Made by a program: the position numbers and the translations under genes. Under the pieces are notes generated by a model. It searched no databases, was not told the DNA's origin, and worked only from the letters and a program-made list of their open reading frames with translations. Of a DNA stretch of 60,263 nucleotides, positions 48,280-57,139 are shown piece after piece (within the stretch, counting starts at the first letter, position 1; each line of letters opens with the position of its first letter). Origin of the DNA: Actinomycetota bacterium (lineage in GTDB: Bacteria > Actinomycetota > Thermoleophilia > Miltoncostaeales > Miltoncostaeaceae); NCBI GenBank assembly GCA_963169235.1, contig CAUJCX010000021.1, positions 1-60,263 of the forward strand. The letters run 5' to 3'.

Positions 48280-49622
48280 CGCTCGTGGACGAGCTCCAGT
48301 TGGCCGACCGCGGCCCGGAACGCAGCGTCCGTCAGCGACGGCACGCCCCCGTAGCGTCCGGCGAGGTACCGCCTGCCAACGGCCTCCTGGCGACGGGGCT
48401 CCATGTCGCTCAACGGAACGAGTCGGCTGGCACCCTCACGCGATTTCTCCGTGAACCAGATCTGATCTCGGCCCAGCGCCCGCTGATCGGCCGATCCCAG
48501 CAGTGTGACGTCGTGGGAGTTGAAGATGAGCTGAGCGCGGTTGGGGTTGGTCTCGGCGTCCTGGAAGAGCCCGACGATGCGGCGCACGAGGTCGGGATGA
48601 AGGCTCGCGTCGAGCTCGTCCGCCAGCAGCACGTATCCCTTTCGTAGGGCATCGAGAATCGGACCCACGAGCCCCAGCCACACCAGAGTGCCGCGGGACT
48701 CGTCGTCCAGATCGAACGCGCGGTCACCGTCGGGCCCCCGGTGGACGAGGCTCACATACTCGCTGGGCTCGAAGTGCAGGTCCGCCGGCACGTCCTCCTC
48801 ATCGAACAGTCCTTTGACGACCTGGACGATGTGGTCCTTGAGACTCGGCGGGAGGTCCGGCCCCGTGCGGAGCTCGAGGCCCGTGACTCCCATGTCGGCG
48901 GCCCGCAACAGGTCGATGACCGCGTCGGCGAACGTGTCGTCGCGGCTCAGGCTCTCGGTGAACGCCTGCCGGGCTGTGCGGTTGTTCTCCTGGGCGAGCA
49001 GGAGGTTGCGCTCGAACCAGGAGAAGAGCGGCGTCAGCACGCGATGGGCGGTCGCCGCCGCCGTGGAGAGAAAGAGGGCGTTGTCGCGCAGCAGGTCGAG
49101 CACGGGCTTCGACTTCGGACCGAGCGATGAGCCGAGCTCGACGTCCTGCCCCTCCCGCGTGAAGAGCCGCGCGGCTCTCCCCTCGGGGTACCAGAAGGCC
49201 CACTCCTCCCGAACGGCCGCATCGTCCACGACGAAGCCGTACTCGTAGCGCACCCCGTCGAGGACGAGGTCGACCTCCAGACGAGTCGGCTCGTCCGGGT
49301 CCGCGAAGAGAAACGGCCGACGGGGGATCGCCCGTCCCGGAACACCCTGACGGAACGACCCCAGCACGAACGAGCGCAGGTCGTCCATGGCCCGCACCAG
49401 GTTGGTCTTCCCGGACGCGTTGGCCCCGAACACCCCGGCGACGGGGAGCAGCCTCAGCGCCTTTCCCGACGCCCGTCGCCAGTCGACGTCCCGGGCCACC
49501 GCCGCCTCCGCGAGGCCGGTCGCACGCATCGAGAGCTCGACCTCGTCGCGGAATGAGCGCACATTCTGGGCGCGGAACCCCACGAGCATGGACGGACCGC
49601 GGTGACCATCTGGCGTGTTCAT
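48276..49622 (-). CDS. AAA (ABC-type) ATPase, sensor of a putative AbiL/PARIS-like defence
   Basis: 448 residues. SMC-like ABC ATPase: FRAQNVRSFRDEVELSM at the N-terminus, Walker A GVFGANASGKTNLV, a Q-loop region (RRPFLFADPDEP), a LSR-type signature segment, Walker B GYVLLADELDASLHP and a switch His in NSHDVTLLG. It matches AAA_15/OLD-like ATPases of two-gene defence systems. Its own ATG is leaderless (GATAGT, 6-nt gap). Gene order ATPase then RloB, with a 4-bp overlap, and no restriction-modification genes nearby. Confidence 0.87.
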   Translation of the reverse strand: MNTPDGHRGPSMLVGFRAQNVRSFRDEVELSMRATGLAEAAVARDVDWRRASGKALRLLPVAGVFGANASGKTNLVRAMDDLRSFVLGSFRQGVPGRAIPRRPFLFADPDEPTRLEVDLVLDGVRYEYGFVVDDAAVREEWAFWYPEGRAARLFTREGQDVELGSSLGPKSKPVLDLLRDNALFLSTAAATAHRVLTPLFSWFERNLLLAQENNRTARQAFTESLSRDDTFADAVIDLLRAADMGVTGLELRTGPDLPPSLKDHIVQVVKGLFDEEDVPADLHFEPSEYVSLVHRGPDGDRAFDLDDESRGTLVWLGLVGPILDALRKGYVLLADELDASLHPDLVRRIVGLFQDAETNPNRAQLIFNSHDVTLLGSADQRALGRDQIWFTEKSREGASRLVPLSDMEPRRQEAVGRRYLAGRYGGVPSLTDAAFRAAVGQLELVHER

Positions 49623-49679
49623 ACGCCTACTATCGCAGACAATCGACGGGAAACGTCATCTGATGACGCGGATTCCTTG

Positions 49680-51269
49680 TCAGGTGGGGTACTTCTCCAC
49701 CTGACGGATGCGCTCGACGGCCATCACCACCACGTCGTCGCGCAGGCGGCCGTTGTCGTGGCGGCGCGCGGCGTCCAGCACCCGCTCCAGCCGGGCCTCC
49801 GCGGCCGTGGTGCGTTCGCGCGCCAGCACCTGGCACACGCGGTCGACGCCGAACTGCTCGCGCTCGGGCGCGCCGGCCTCCACCAGGCCGTCGGTGAACA
49901 TCACCAGCGTGTCGCCCTCGTCGAGGTGCAGCGGCACCTCCGGCCACGTGCCCTCGTCGACGGCGCCCAGCAGGGGCCCGCGGTCGGCGCTGACGATCTC
50001 GTAGCAGTCGTCGCCGGTCAGGATGATGGGCGGCGGGTGGCCCGCGCGGATGTAGACGCCGTTGCCGTCGGGACCGATCAGCGCGTAGATGAGCGACGCG
50101 AACACGCCGCTCACGCGCAGCTCGTGGCGCGCCATCTGGGCGTTGAGGGCCCGGATGACCCGGGCGGGGGTGGGATCGACGGCCACGATGGTGCGCCAGC
50201 CGAACCGCAGGCCGGCGGCCTGGGCGGCGGACGTGGCGCCGTGGCCCGCGACGTCCCCCACCAGCACGGCCAGCCGCCCGTCGGGCAGGTGGACGGTGTC
50301 GTAGAAGTCGCCGCCCACCAGCAGCGCCGCCTCGGCGGGCCGGTACCGCGCCACCACCCGGAAGCCCGGCGCGGTCGCCAGGCGCGCGGGCAGAAGGCCG
50401 TTCTGCACGGTCTCCCACAGGCGCCGCTCGGTCTGCTGGGCCACCTCGCGGCGGGCCGCGGCGGCCACCGCGTCACGCTGCTGGAACACCTGTAGCTGCA
50501 TCGCGTTGAACCCGCGGATCAGCTGCGCCAGCTCGCGCACCGAGTCCTTCTGCACGCTCACGGGGTCGGACAACCGGCCCCGGGCCACGCGCCCGACGCC
50601 GAGGGCCAGCTGGGCCACCGGGCCGCCCAGCTGCCGCCACATGCGCCGCACGCTGCCGCCCAGCACCAGCAGCGCCACCACGGCGGCCAGCACGATGCCC
50701 AACAGGATGCCGTTGCGCGCACGGTCGGCGTTCGCAAGATCCTCCTCGCGCGACTGCACCACCATCGCCCGCAGGCGCCCGAACTCGGCGCGGAACACGT
50801 CGATCTGGCGTTTGGCGACGCCGGCGTTGACGCGGTCGACGGCCTGCCCGATGCGCCCCGCGCGACGCAGCGCGATGACCGTGCGGGCCTCGCGGAACCA
50901 CTGCGTCGCGATGCCGTCGAGCTTCGTCACCGACCGCTCGAGGTCGTCGTCGCCCTCCACCAGGTCGGCCAGGGCCGCCAGGTCGCCCGTGTAGCGCTCG
51001 CGGGCGTCCGAGTACGGCGTGACGTACGACTCCTCGCCGGTGAGGACGTACCCGCGGTAGCCGGTCTCGGCGTCCAGCATGTCCACCAGCAGCTGGTTGG
51101 CGGCCGTCGCGCGGTGCATCGACAGCTGCGCCGCGTCGCGGTAGTTGCGCGAGGTCAGCACGGTGCCCATCCACGCCGCCAGGATGAGCCCCGCCAGCAC
51201 CAGGGCCAAGGCCACCACGAGGCGAGTGAGCAGGCCCCGCAGCGTGGGCAGTCCGCGGACGCGCTTCAT
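49680..51269 (-). CDS. Membrane SpoIIE-type serine phosphatase (CHASE3-HAMP-PP2C)
   Basis: 529 residues. Membrane segments near 10-35 and 187-208 flank a CHASE3-type sensor (LVDMLDAETGYRGYVLTGEE, TVIALRRAG), then HAMP (VARGRLSDPVSVQ) and a coiled coil. The PP2C domain carries VGGDFYDTVHLPDGR, VGDVAGHGA, and GRLRDDVVVMAVE with the metal-binding Asp residues. It probably dephosphorylates an anti-anti-sigma factor in response to an external signal. ATGA overlap with the antiporter upstream. Confidence 0.9.
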   Translation of the reverse strand: MKRVRGLPTLRGLLTRLVVALALVLAGLILAAWMGTVLTSRNYRDAAQLSMHRATAANQLLVDMLDAETGYRGYVLTGEESYVTPYSDARERYTGDLAALADLVEGDDDLERSVTKLDGIATQWFREARTVIALRRAGRIGQAVDRVNAGVAKRQIDVFRAEFGRLRAMVVQSREEDLANADRARNGILLGIVLAAVVALLVLGGSVRRMWRQLGGPVAQLALGVGRVARGRLSDPVSVQKDSVRELAQLIRGFNAMQLQVFQQRDAVAAAARREVAQQTERRLWETVQNGLLPARLATAPGFRVVARYRPAEAALLVGGDFYDTVHLPDGRLAVLVGDVAGHGATSAAQAAGLRFGWRTIVAVDPTPARVIRALNAQMARHELRVSGVFASLIYALIGPDGNGVYIRAGHPPPIILTGDDCYEIVSADRGPLLGAVDEGTWPEVPLHLDEGDTLVMFTDGLVEAGAPEREQFGVDRVCQVLARERTTAAEARLERVLDAARRHDNGRLRDDVVVMAVERIRQVEKYPT

Positions 51270-52495
51270 GCCATCGCCCCGGGACCGGCCTCGACCAGGC
51301 CCAGGCGCCGCGCCAGGGGACCGGCGGTGGTCGCCTGCAGGGCCAGCGTCACCACGATGGCCAGCGCCACCATCGCGGCGGCCACCTGGGCGCCGTCGAC
51401 GCCACGCGAGATCAACAGCCCGGCGAGCGCGGCGGGCACGACGCCGGTCTCACGGCACCACGCCACGAACAGCAGCTCGCGCGTGGTCCACCGCGCGCGC
51501 CGGTCGGGCCACGCGCACACGGCCACCACCAGCGGCCGGGCGACGAACACGAAGAACGCCATCAGCGCGAGGCCGGGCCACAGGTACTCGCGCATCGCAT
51601 CGAGCGGCAGGTTCACCCCCAGCGTCACGAACACCGCGACCGTGGCGATCTCGGTGATCTGCGCCATCGCGGGCTCCAGCAGCCGCTCGTTCTGCTCGGC
51701 GCGGTGTAGCCCGAACAGGTCGAGGTTGCCCACGATCAGGCCCATGATGAACGCGGCCAGGTAGGCCGACCCGCCCAGTTCACCGGCGGAGAAGTAGTCG
51801 ACGGCCACCAGGGCCAGCACGGCGGCCAGCGGCGATTCGCGCCACATGCCGAAGCGCGTGTCGGCCAGCAGCAGGGCCAGCACCGCACCGCCGACGACGC
51901 CGGCCACGACGCCCAGTGCCAGCTCCTTGGCGAACTCGCCGGCCACGCCCGCCAGGTGCAGGCCCCCCGCCGCCCCGGCGCCCGCCAGCGCCAGCGCCAG
52001 CACCGTGCCCGTGGGGTCGTTGAACGCCGACTCGGCGATGACGGTCTGCGACACCTTGGGACGCAGCCGCAGGCGATCGAACAACGGGATGAGGATGGCG
52101 GGGTCGGTGGGCGCCAGCACCGCCCCCACCAGCAGGGCGACGGCGAACGACACGCCCAGCAGGGGCGCCGCCACGACCGCCACCAGCACGCACGTCAGCA
52201 CGACGCCCGGCACCACCAGGGCGGCCAGGCTCAGCGACGTGCGCTGGATCACGCGCAGCGAGATGCCGACGCCGCCGTGGAAGAGGATGAGCGCCACGCC
52301 GAACGTGAAGATGAGCTGCGCGGCGGGGCCCTGCAGCGGGTCGCTGACCCAGCCGAGGGCATGGGGGCCGATGACGAGCCCCAGGAGCACCAGCACCAGC
52401 ATCACGGGGATGCGCAGCAGCACGGCCACGGGGGCCGCCGCCAGCCCGCACCCGAGCACCAGCCCCGTCTGCTTCAGGATCTCAGCGGTGTCCAC
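51266..52495 (-). CDS. CPA1-type sodium/proton antiporter
   Basis: 409 residues with about 12 membrane segments. Ion-site motifs of CPA1: GAVLAPTDPAILIPLF (TD), IAESAFNDPTGTVLAL (ND) and a conserved R-E region WCRETGVVPAALAGLL. NhaP-like. It lacks a large cytoplasmic tail. The second antiporter in this operon (with the KhtU-like protein at 53043), so the operon seems devoted to ion and pH homeostasis, with the overlapping SpoIIE phosphatase as possible signalling partner. Confidence 0.87.
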   Translation of the reverse strand: MDTAEILKQTGLVLGCGLAAAPVAVLLRIPVMLVLVLLGLVIGPHALGWVSDPLQGPAAQLIFTFGVALILFHGGVGISLRVIQRTSLSLAALVVPGVVLTCVLVAVVAAPLLGVSFAVALLVGAVLAPTDPAILIPLFDRLRLRPKVSQTVIAESAFNDPTGTVLALALAGAGAAGGLHLAGVAGEFAKELALGVVAGVVGGAVLALLLADTRFGMWRESPLAAVLALVAVDYFSAGELGGSAYLAAFIMGLIVGNLDLFGLHRAEQNERLLEPAMAQITEIATVAVFVTLGVNLPLDAMREYLWPGLALMAFFVFVARPLVVAVCAWPDRRARWTTRELLFVAWCRETGVVPAALAGLLISRGVDGAQVAAAMVALAIVVTLALQATTAGPLARRLGLVEAGPGAMA

Positions 52496-52543
52496 CGCGG
52501 ACCCTCCGCCCGCACGGGTGTACCGGGGCGCGGGAGCCCCGTG

Positions 52544-53050
52544 TCACGACGATGTGTCACCCGGTGGGCCCTCGGCCACGAGGCGACGTATGACGTCGAA
52601 CGTCGCGGGGCGCCCGATCACCACCAGCGTGTCCCCCGCCCGCAGTGTCTCGTCGGGGTGCGGGGTCGCCAGCGAACCGCTGTCGCGCAGGATGGCGACG
52701 ATGGTGGAGCCGGTGGTGGAGCGGATGCGGCACGTCGCCACCGTCAGCCCCACCAGGGGGCTCGCGGCGGGCAGCTCGATCCACTCCATCACGAGGTCCT
52801 TCAGCGCCACCTCGAGGTCCTTCACCAGCTGCGGCCGGTACACCACGCCGCCGAGGATCGCCCCCAGCTGGCGGGCCTCCTCGTCGTTCAGGCGTACCAC
52901 CACGGGGTCGTCGTCGCCGTCCGCGAGGTAGTGGTAGATCTCGCACAGCCCGTCGACGTGGACGATGGTGCTGATCTTCTCGCCGACGTGCGTCTTCATG
53001 GTGAACTTGCTGCCCACGCCGGGCAAGCGCGTCTCACGCACTTCAACCAT
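52544..53050 (-). CDS. KhtT-like RCK_C regulatory subunit of a potassium/proton antiporter
   Basis: 168 residues, matching KhtT/YhaT length. VEVRETRLPGVGSKFTMKTH is the typical N-terminal domain start, and the TrkA_C/RCK_C domain follows (IELPAASPLVGLTV, LRDSGSLATPHPDETLRAG, DTLVVIG). Such subunits gate the transporter through nucleotide (c-di-AMP or NADH) binding. It overlaps the antiporter upstream by 8 bp, so the two are made together. Confidence 0.88.
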   Translation of the reverse strand: MVEVRETRLPGVGSKFTMKTHVGEKISTIVHVDGLCEIYHYLADGDDDPVVVRLNDEEARQLGAILGGVVYRPQLVKDLEVALKDLVMEWIELPAASPLVGLTVATCRIRSTTGSTIVAILRDSGSLATPHPDETLRAGDTLVVIGRPATFDVIRRLVAEGPPGDTSS

Positions 53051-54239
53051 GCCGCTGCACTCCTGATCGTCTGCGCCGGGCGGGGGACGCGCCAGGGAAC
53101 AACACGCGACCCAAGCGCCGCGATTCCCTCATTAGTACCACCCCCGCCACCGCGGTGCTCAACACGAAGATACCTGCAAACACGGGCACCTCGTCCCTGA
53201 ACGTGGGGCTGAGGGCCGTCCCCGCCGCCGCCATCTGGGCGAGGATGATGGTGAACTCGCCGCGGGCCACCAGGGCGGCCCCGACGTTGAGACTCTGGCG
53301 AGCGGTGAAGCCCGTGATGCGGCCCGCCAGGAAGCCTGCCACGGTCTTGCCGATGATGGCCGCGGGAACGGCGACCAGCAACCACACCCACACCATGCCC
53401 AGGCCGCCCAGGTCGACGCTGAGGCCGAACGCCAGGAAGAAGATGGCGGCCGCGAAGTCGCGCAGCCCCATCAGCTGCTGCTCGATCTGGTCGCGGATCT
53501 CGGTGCCCGACAACAGCACGCCGGCCAGCAGCGCGCCCACGGCGTCGGACAGGCGGGCCTCCTGCGCCGCCACGCCCGCCCCCACCGCCACCGTCACCGC
53601 GAACAGGAACAGCTGCTCGCGGGTGAGCCGGGAGATCACCGGCCCCAGCACCCGGCCGGCGTACCGGCTGGCCACCAGGAAGGCGGCGATGAACAGGATG
53701 GACAGGAGGCCCGATCCGCCCACCTGCAGGGCCGACACGTCGCCGCCCACCGCCAGGGCACCCGCCACGGCCAGGAAGATCGCGACGGCGAAGTCCTCGA
53801 ACACCAGCACGCCCAGCGTGAGGTCGGTCTCGTCGTCGCCCAGGCGCTGCAGGTCGAACAGTGCCTGGCTGACGATGCCGGAGCTCGAGATGTAGAACAG
53901 GCCGGCGAACAGCAGCGCCTCGACGCCCGGGCCGAACAACAGCACGCCGAGGGCTCCGCCCAAGAGGCCGTTGATGCCCACGTCGATGAGGCCGCCCACC
54001 AGCACCAGGCGCCGTGCCTGCTGCAGGCGCTCCAGCGAGAACTCGAGGCCCAGGAAGAACAGCAGCAGGATCACCCCGAGCTCGGAGATGACCTCCACGC
54101 CGCGCGTCTCGCCCACGGGGCTCCATCCCAGCGGGGTGTCCGGCCCCAGCAGCACGCCCGCGACGATGAACACGGGGATCGCCGACAGCTTCAACCGGGC
54201 CGCCAGCAGGCTGCCGGCGGTCAGGGCGACCAGCACCAC
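53043..54239 (-). CDS. KhtU/KefB-like CPA2 potassium/proton antiporter
   Basis: 398 residues from GTG 54239 with about 12 membrane segments: LKLSAIPVFIVAGVLLGP, SELGVILLLFFLGLEFS, DDETDLTLGVLVFEDFAVAI (D-D/E region typical of CPA2) and a C-terminal GAALVARGEFTIILAQ. It pairs with the KhtT-like subunit 8 bp overlapping downstream. The start is uncertain: CTG 54263, with GGGGGA 7 nt upstream and only 1 bp beyond the pyrD stop, would add FDVHDLAV, as in homologues; no Shine-Dalgarno precedes the GTG. Confidence 0.88.
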   Translation of the reverse strand: MVLVALTAGSLLAARLKLSAIPVFIVAGVLLGPDTPLGWSPVGETRGVEVISELGVILLLFFLGLEFSLERLQQARRLVLVGGLIDVGINGLLGGALGVLLFGPGVEALLFAGLFYISSSGIVSQALFDLQRLGDDETDLTLGVLVFEDFAVAIFLAVAGALAVGGDVSALQVGGSGLLSILFIAAFLVASRYAGRVLGPVISRLTREQLFLFAVTVAVGAGVAAQEARLSDAVGALLAGVLLSGTEIRDQIEQQLMGLRDFAAAIFFLAFGLSVDLGGLGMVWVWLLVAVPAAIIGKTVAGFLAGRITGFTARQSLNVGAALVARGEFTIILAQMAAAGTALSPTFRDEVPVFAGIFVLSTAVAGVVLMRESRRLGRVLFPGASPARRRRSGVQRHG

Positions 54240-54266
54240 CGCGAGGTCGTGGACGTCGAACAGGTG

Positions 54267-55385
54267 TCAGTCCCCCGCGGACGCGTCGGTCACGTGCGGC
54301 GGCGCCAGCTCGCGCACGTCGCGCACGCCCTCGGCGTCCATGCGCTCCAGGAGGCCCCGGTTGATGCGGGCCGCCAGGCGCGGCCCCTCGTACACCAGCG
54401 CCGTCCACACCTGCACCAGCTTCGCGCCGGCCCGCAGGCGCCTCCACGCCTCGTCGGCGTCGAACACCCCGCCCACGCTCACCACGGGCACGTGCGGGGC
54501 GCGCGCCACCACGCGCCTCAGCATCTCCAGGCTGGGTGCCGCCAGCGGCCGCCCCGACAGCCCGCCCTGCTCGTCACGCAGCTCCGCGGGGCTCTGCAGC
54601 CCGTCCCGGGACGTGGTGGTGTTGCACACGATGATGCCGTCGGCGCCCACCGCGCCCAGCAGGTCGACCACGGCGTCGAGCTGGTCGGCCGAGAGCTCCG
54701 GCGCCACCTTCACGAACACGGGGTGGCTGCGCAGGCCGGTGAGCGACGCCTTGTCGCGGTTCATCGACACCACGGCGTCGAGGATGCCGGCCAGCTGCGA
54801 CGACTCCTGCAGGTCGCGCAGGCCCGGCGTGTTGGGAGACGACACGTTGACCGCGATGTACGCGGCGTACGGCCACAGGCGGTCGAGCGCAGCGGCGTAG
54901 TCGGCGGCGGCCCCGTCGGCCGGCGTGTCCTTCAGCTTGCCGATGTTGACGCCCACGGGGATGCGGCGCAGCCAGCCGCTGCGCGCGGCCGCGGCCAGGC
55001 GGCGGGCGGTCGCGGGGGCGCCGTCGTTGTTGAAGCCCATGCGGTTGATGAGGGCCTCGTCGTCGGGCAGGCGGTAGAGGCGCGGGCGCGGGTTGCCCTC
55101 CTGCGCCTGGGGCGTGACGGTGCCCACCTCCACGAACCCGAAGCCCAGCGCGTGCCACCCCGAGACCGCGGCGCCCCACTTGTCGTAGCCCGCTCCCAGG
55201 CCGACGGGGTTGGGGAACGACACGCCGCAGACGTCCTGTCGCAGCCGCGGGTCGCGCACCCGCAGGCCGGGGACCCGCGCCAGCACGGGCCCCGCCGACG
55301 CGACGGCGCGCACGGCCGCGACGTGGGCGCGCTCGGGGTCCACTGCGAACACGGCCGGCCGCAACCGGCGCATCGCAGCGCTCAC
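54267..55385 (-). CDS. pyrD: Dihydroorotate dehydrogenase (quinone), class 2
   Basis: 372 residues. Class 2 features: an N-terminal membrane-associating helix pair (MRRLRPAVFAVDPERAHVAA), VGLGAGYDKWGAAV, the catalytic Ser in NVSSPNTPGLRDLQ, PVFVKVAPELS, VSVGGVFDADEAW and VQVWTALVYEGP. It oxidises dihydroorotate to orotate in pyrimidine synthesis and passes electrons to menaquinone. ATGA overlap with the pterin dehydratase gene upstream; the antiporter gene follows directly. Confidence 0.95.
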   Translation of the reverse strand: MSAAMRRLRPAVFAVDPERAHVAAVRAVASAGPVLARVPGLRVRDPRLRQDVCGVSFPNPVGLGAGYDKWGAAVSGWHALGFGFVEVGTVTPQAQEGNPRPRLYRLPDDEALINRMGFNNDGAPATARRLAAAARSGWLRRIPVGVNIGKLKDTPADGAAADYAAALDRLWPYAAYIAVNVSSPNTPGLRDLQESSQLAGILDAVVSMNRDKASLTGLRSHPVFVKVAPELSADQLDAVVDLLGAVGADGIIVCNTTTSRDGLQSPAELRDEQGGLSGRPLAAPSLEMLRRVVARAPHVPVVSVGGVFDADEAWRRLRAGAKLVQVWTALVYEGPRLAARINRGLLERMDAEGVRDVRELAPPHVTDASAGD

Positions 55386-55663
55386 GCAGCGAGCCCGTCG
55401 ATGGTGCGCGCCATGGCCGCGTCCTTGCCGGTGATGCCGCCCTCGCTGTGGGTCACCAGGCGCACCGTCACCGTGTCCCAGCTGATGGCCAGATCGGGAT
55501 GGTGGTCGGCGGCGTCGGCCACCTCGGCGACGCGGTTGACGAACGCGATCGACGACGCGAAGTCGTCACCGGTGACGACGCGTTGCAGGGCACCGTCCAC
55601 CACCGTCCAGTCGCCCAGCGACGACAGCGCGTCGCGAAGCTCGTGTGCGCTCAGCACGCTCAT
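55382..55663 (-). CDS. 4a-hydroxytetrahydrobiopterin dehydratase (PCD/DCoH-like)
   Basis: 93 residues from ATG 55663 with GGAGGTG upstream. The active-site motif HHPDL is present in ADAADHHPDLAISWD, followed by VTVRLVTHSEGGIT. The family recycles pterin cofactor or moonlights in molybdopterin and tetrahydrofolate metabolism. No aromatic amino acid hydroxylase is in the window. First gene of the operon with pyrD. Confidence 0.93.
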   Translation of the reverse strand: MSVLSAHELRDALSSLGDWTVVDGALQRVVTGDDFASSIAFVNRVAEVADAADHHPDLAISWDTVTVRLVTHSEGGITGKDAAMARTIDGLAA

Positions 55664-55698
55664 GGGCACCTCCGGGTCGGTTACCCCAACCCTAGTGC

Positions 55699-57054
55699 CT
55701 ACGAAAGAAGGGTCTGCTGCACGAGGAACACATTGAGCGCCACGATCAGCGTCGCCACCAGGCACGCCAGCACCGTCGTGACGCGCCGGTTCACCAGGTC
55801 GCCCATCAGGCGGCGGTCGGCGGTGAACATCACCAGGGGGATGAGGGCGAACGGGATGCCGAACGACAGCATCACCTGGCTCATCACCAGGGCCGTCGAC
55901 GGGTTGACGCCGATGGCGACCACTACGAGCGCGGGCACCAGCGTGACGGCCCGCCGCACGAACACCGGGATGTGGCGCCGCACGAAGCCCTGCATCACCA
56001 CCTGCCCGGCGAGGGTCCCCACCGACGTCGACGACAGGCCCGACGCCAGCAGGGCGATGCCGAACGCCTGCGCCGCGTGGTCGCCCAGCACGTCGCCCAG
56101 GCCGGCGTACGCCGCGTCCAGATCGGCCACCCCCACCATGCCCCGGTCGTGGAACACGGCGGCGGCGATGATGATCATGCTCATGTTGACGGCGCCCGCG
56201 ATCAGCATGGCGATCACGACGTCGGTCAGCTCGAAGCGGAAGAGGCGTTTGCGCTGACCGGGGTCGTCGACGGGGACGCGGTGCTGCGTGAGCGCGGAGT
56301 GCAGGTAGATCACGTGGGGCATCACCGTGGCGCCCAGGATGCCGACGGCCAGAAGCACGCTGTCCGATCCGTCGAACGTCGGCGTCGTGAGGCCCTTGAG
56401 CACCTCCGAGCCCGACGGCTCGGCCATCACCATCTGCACCAGGAAGCCGACCAGGATGATGCCCACGAACCCGGCGATCACGGCCTCCAGGCGCCGGAAC
56501 CCACCGTAGGTCTGCAGCGCCAGGATGCCGAACGAGAACACGGCGGCGATGAGCGCCGCGGGGAACAGCGGGATGCCGAACAACAGGTGCAGGCCCAGGG
56601 CCGCGCCGATGATCTCGGCCAGGTCGGTGGCGATGGCCACCAGCTCGGCCTGCACCCACAGCGCGCGGGACACCGGCCGCGGGAAGCGGTCGCGGCACAC
56701 CTCGGGCAGGTTGCGGCCCGTGGCGATACCCAGCTTCGCGCTCATGGTCTGGATCAGCATGGCCATGAGGTTGGAGGCCAGCACCACCCACAGCAGCAGG
56801 TAGCCGAACTCGGCGCCGGCGGCGACGTTGGTGGCGAAGTTGCCGGGGTCGACGTACGCGACAGCCGCGATGAACGCCGGGCCAAGGAACGGCCACAGCC
56901 CGCGCACGCCCCGGGCCTGGTGGGTCAGCGACTTCTGGGCGGCCGCGAGCACGCGCGCTTCGCCGGGCAGCGCTCGCCCCGCGGGGTGCTCGGCGGGATC
57001 CTCAGGGGTCGGCACCCGCTCGGCGGGACGGCGGGGATCACCATTATTAGCCAC
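55699..57054 (-). CDS. mntH: Nramp-family divalent metal transporter
   Basis: 451 residues from GTG 57054. Metal-site motifs AYVDPGNFATN (near 65-75) and ATVMPHVIYLHSAL (MPH) are conserved, with about 11 membrane segments and an N-terminal disordered part of 45 residues. It imports manganese or iron with protons. The GTG lies in the middle of a TTAGCCGTGGCTAA palindrome, so a metal-dependent DtxR/MntR-type repressor would block initiation directly. Last bases are 35 bp from the pterin dehydratase start. Confidence 0.94.
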   Translation of the reverse strand: MANNGDPRRPAERVPTPEDPAEHPAGRALPGEARVLAAAQKSLTHQARGVRGLWPFLGPAFIAAVAYVDPGNFATNVAAGAEFGYLLLWVVLASNLMAMLIQTMSAKLGIATGRNLPEVCRDRFPRPVSRALWVQAELVAIATDLAEIIGAALGLHLLFGIPLFPAALIAAVFSFGILALQTYGGFRRLEAVIAGFVGIILVGFLVQMVMAEPSGSEVLKGLTTPTFDGSDSVLLAVGILGATVMPHVIYLHSALTQHRVPVDDPGQRKRLFRFELTDVVIAMLIAGAVNMSMIIIAAAVFHDRGMVGVADLDAAYAGLGDVLGDHAAQAFGIALLASGLSSTSVGTLAGQVVMQGFVRRHIPVFVRRAVTLVPALVVVAIGVNPSTALVMSQVMLSFGIPFALIPLVMFTADRRLMGDLVNRRVTTVLACLVATLIVALNVFLVQQTLLS

Positions 57055-57082
57055 GGCTAAATATCAGCACTAGCCGCGGCTT
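57047..57082. promoter_or_regulatory. Two palindromic operators at the mntH start
   Basis: TTAGCCGTGGCTAA (57047-57060, minus-strand reading) is a perfect palindrome that contains the GTG start; TAGCCGCGGCTT (57071-57082) is a near copy whose centre lies 23 bp upstream, about two helical turns. This is the layout of sites for DtxR/MntR-type dimers. Regulator identity is inference. Confidence 0.7.
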
Positions 57083-57139
57083 TCTTCAAGGAGGCGTGTG
57101 CCGCGCCGGCTGTCGCGGCACACGTCGGTCACCCCGGGC

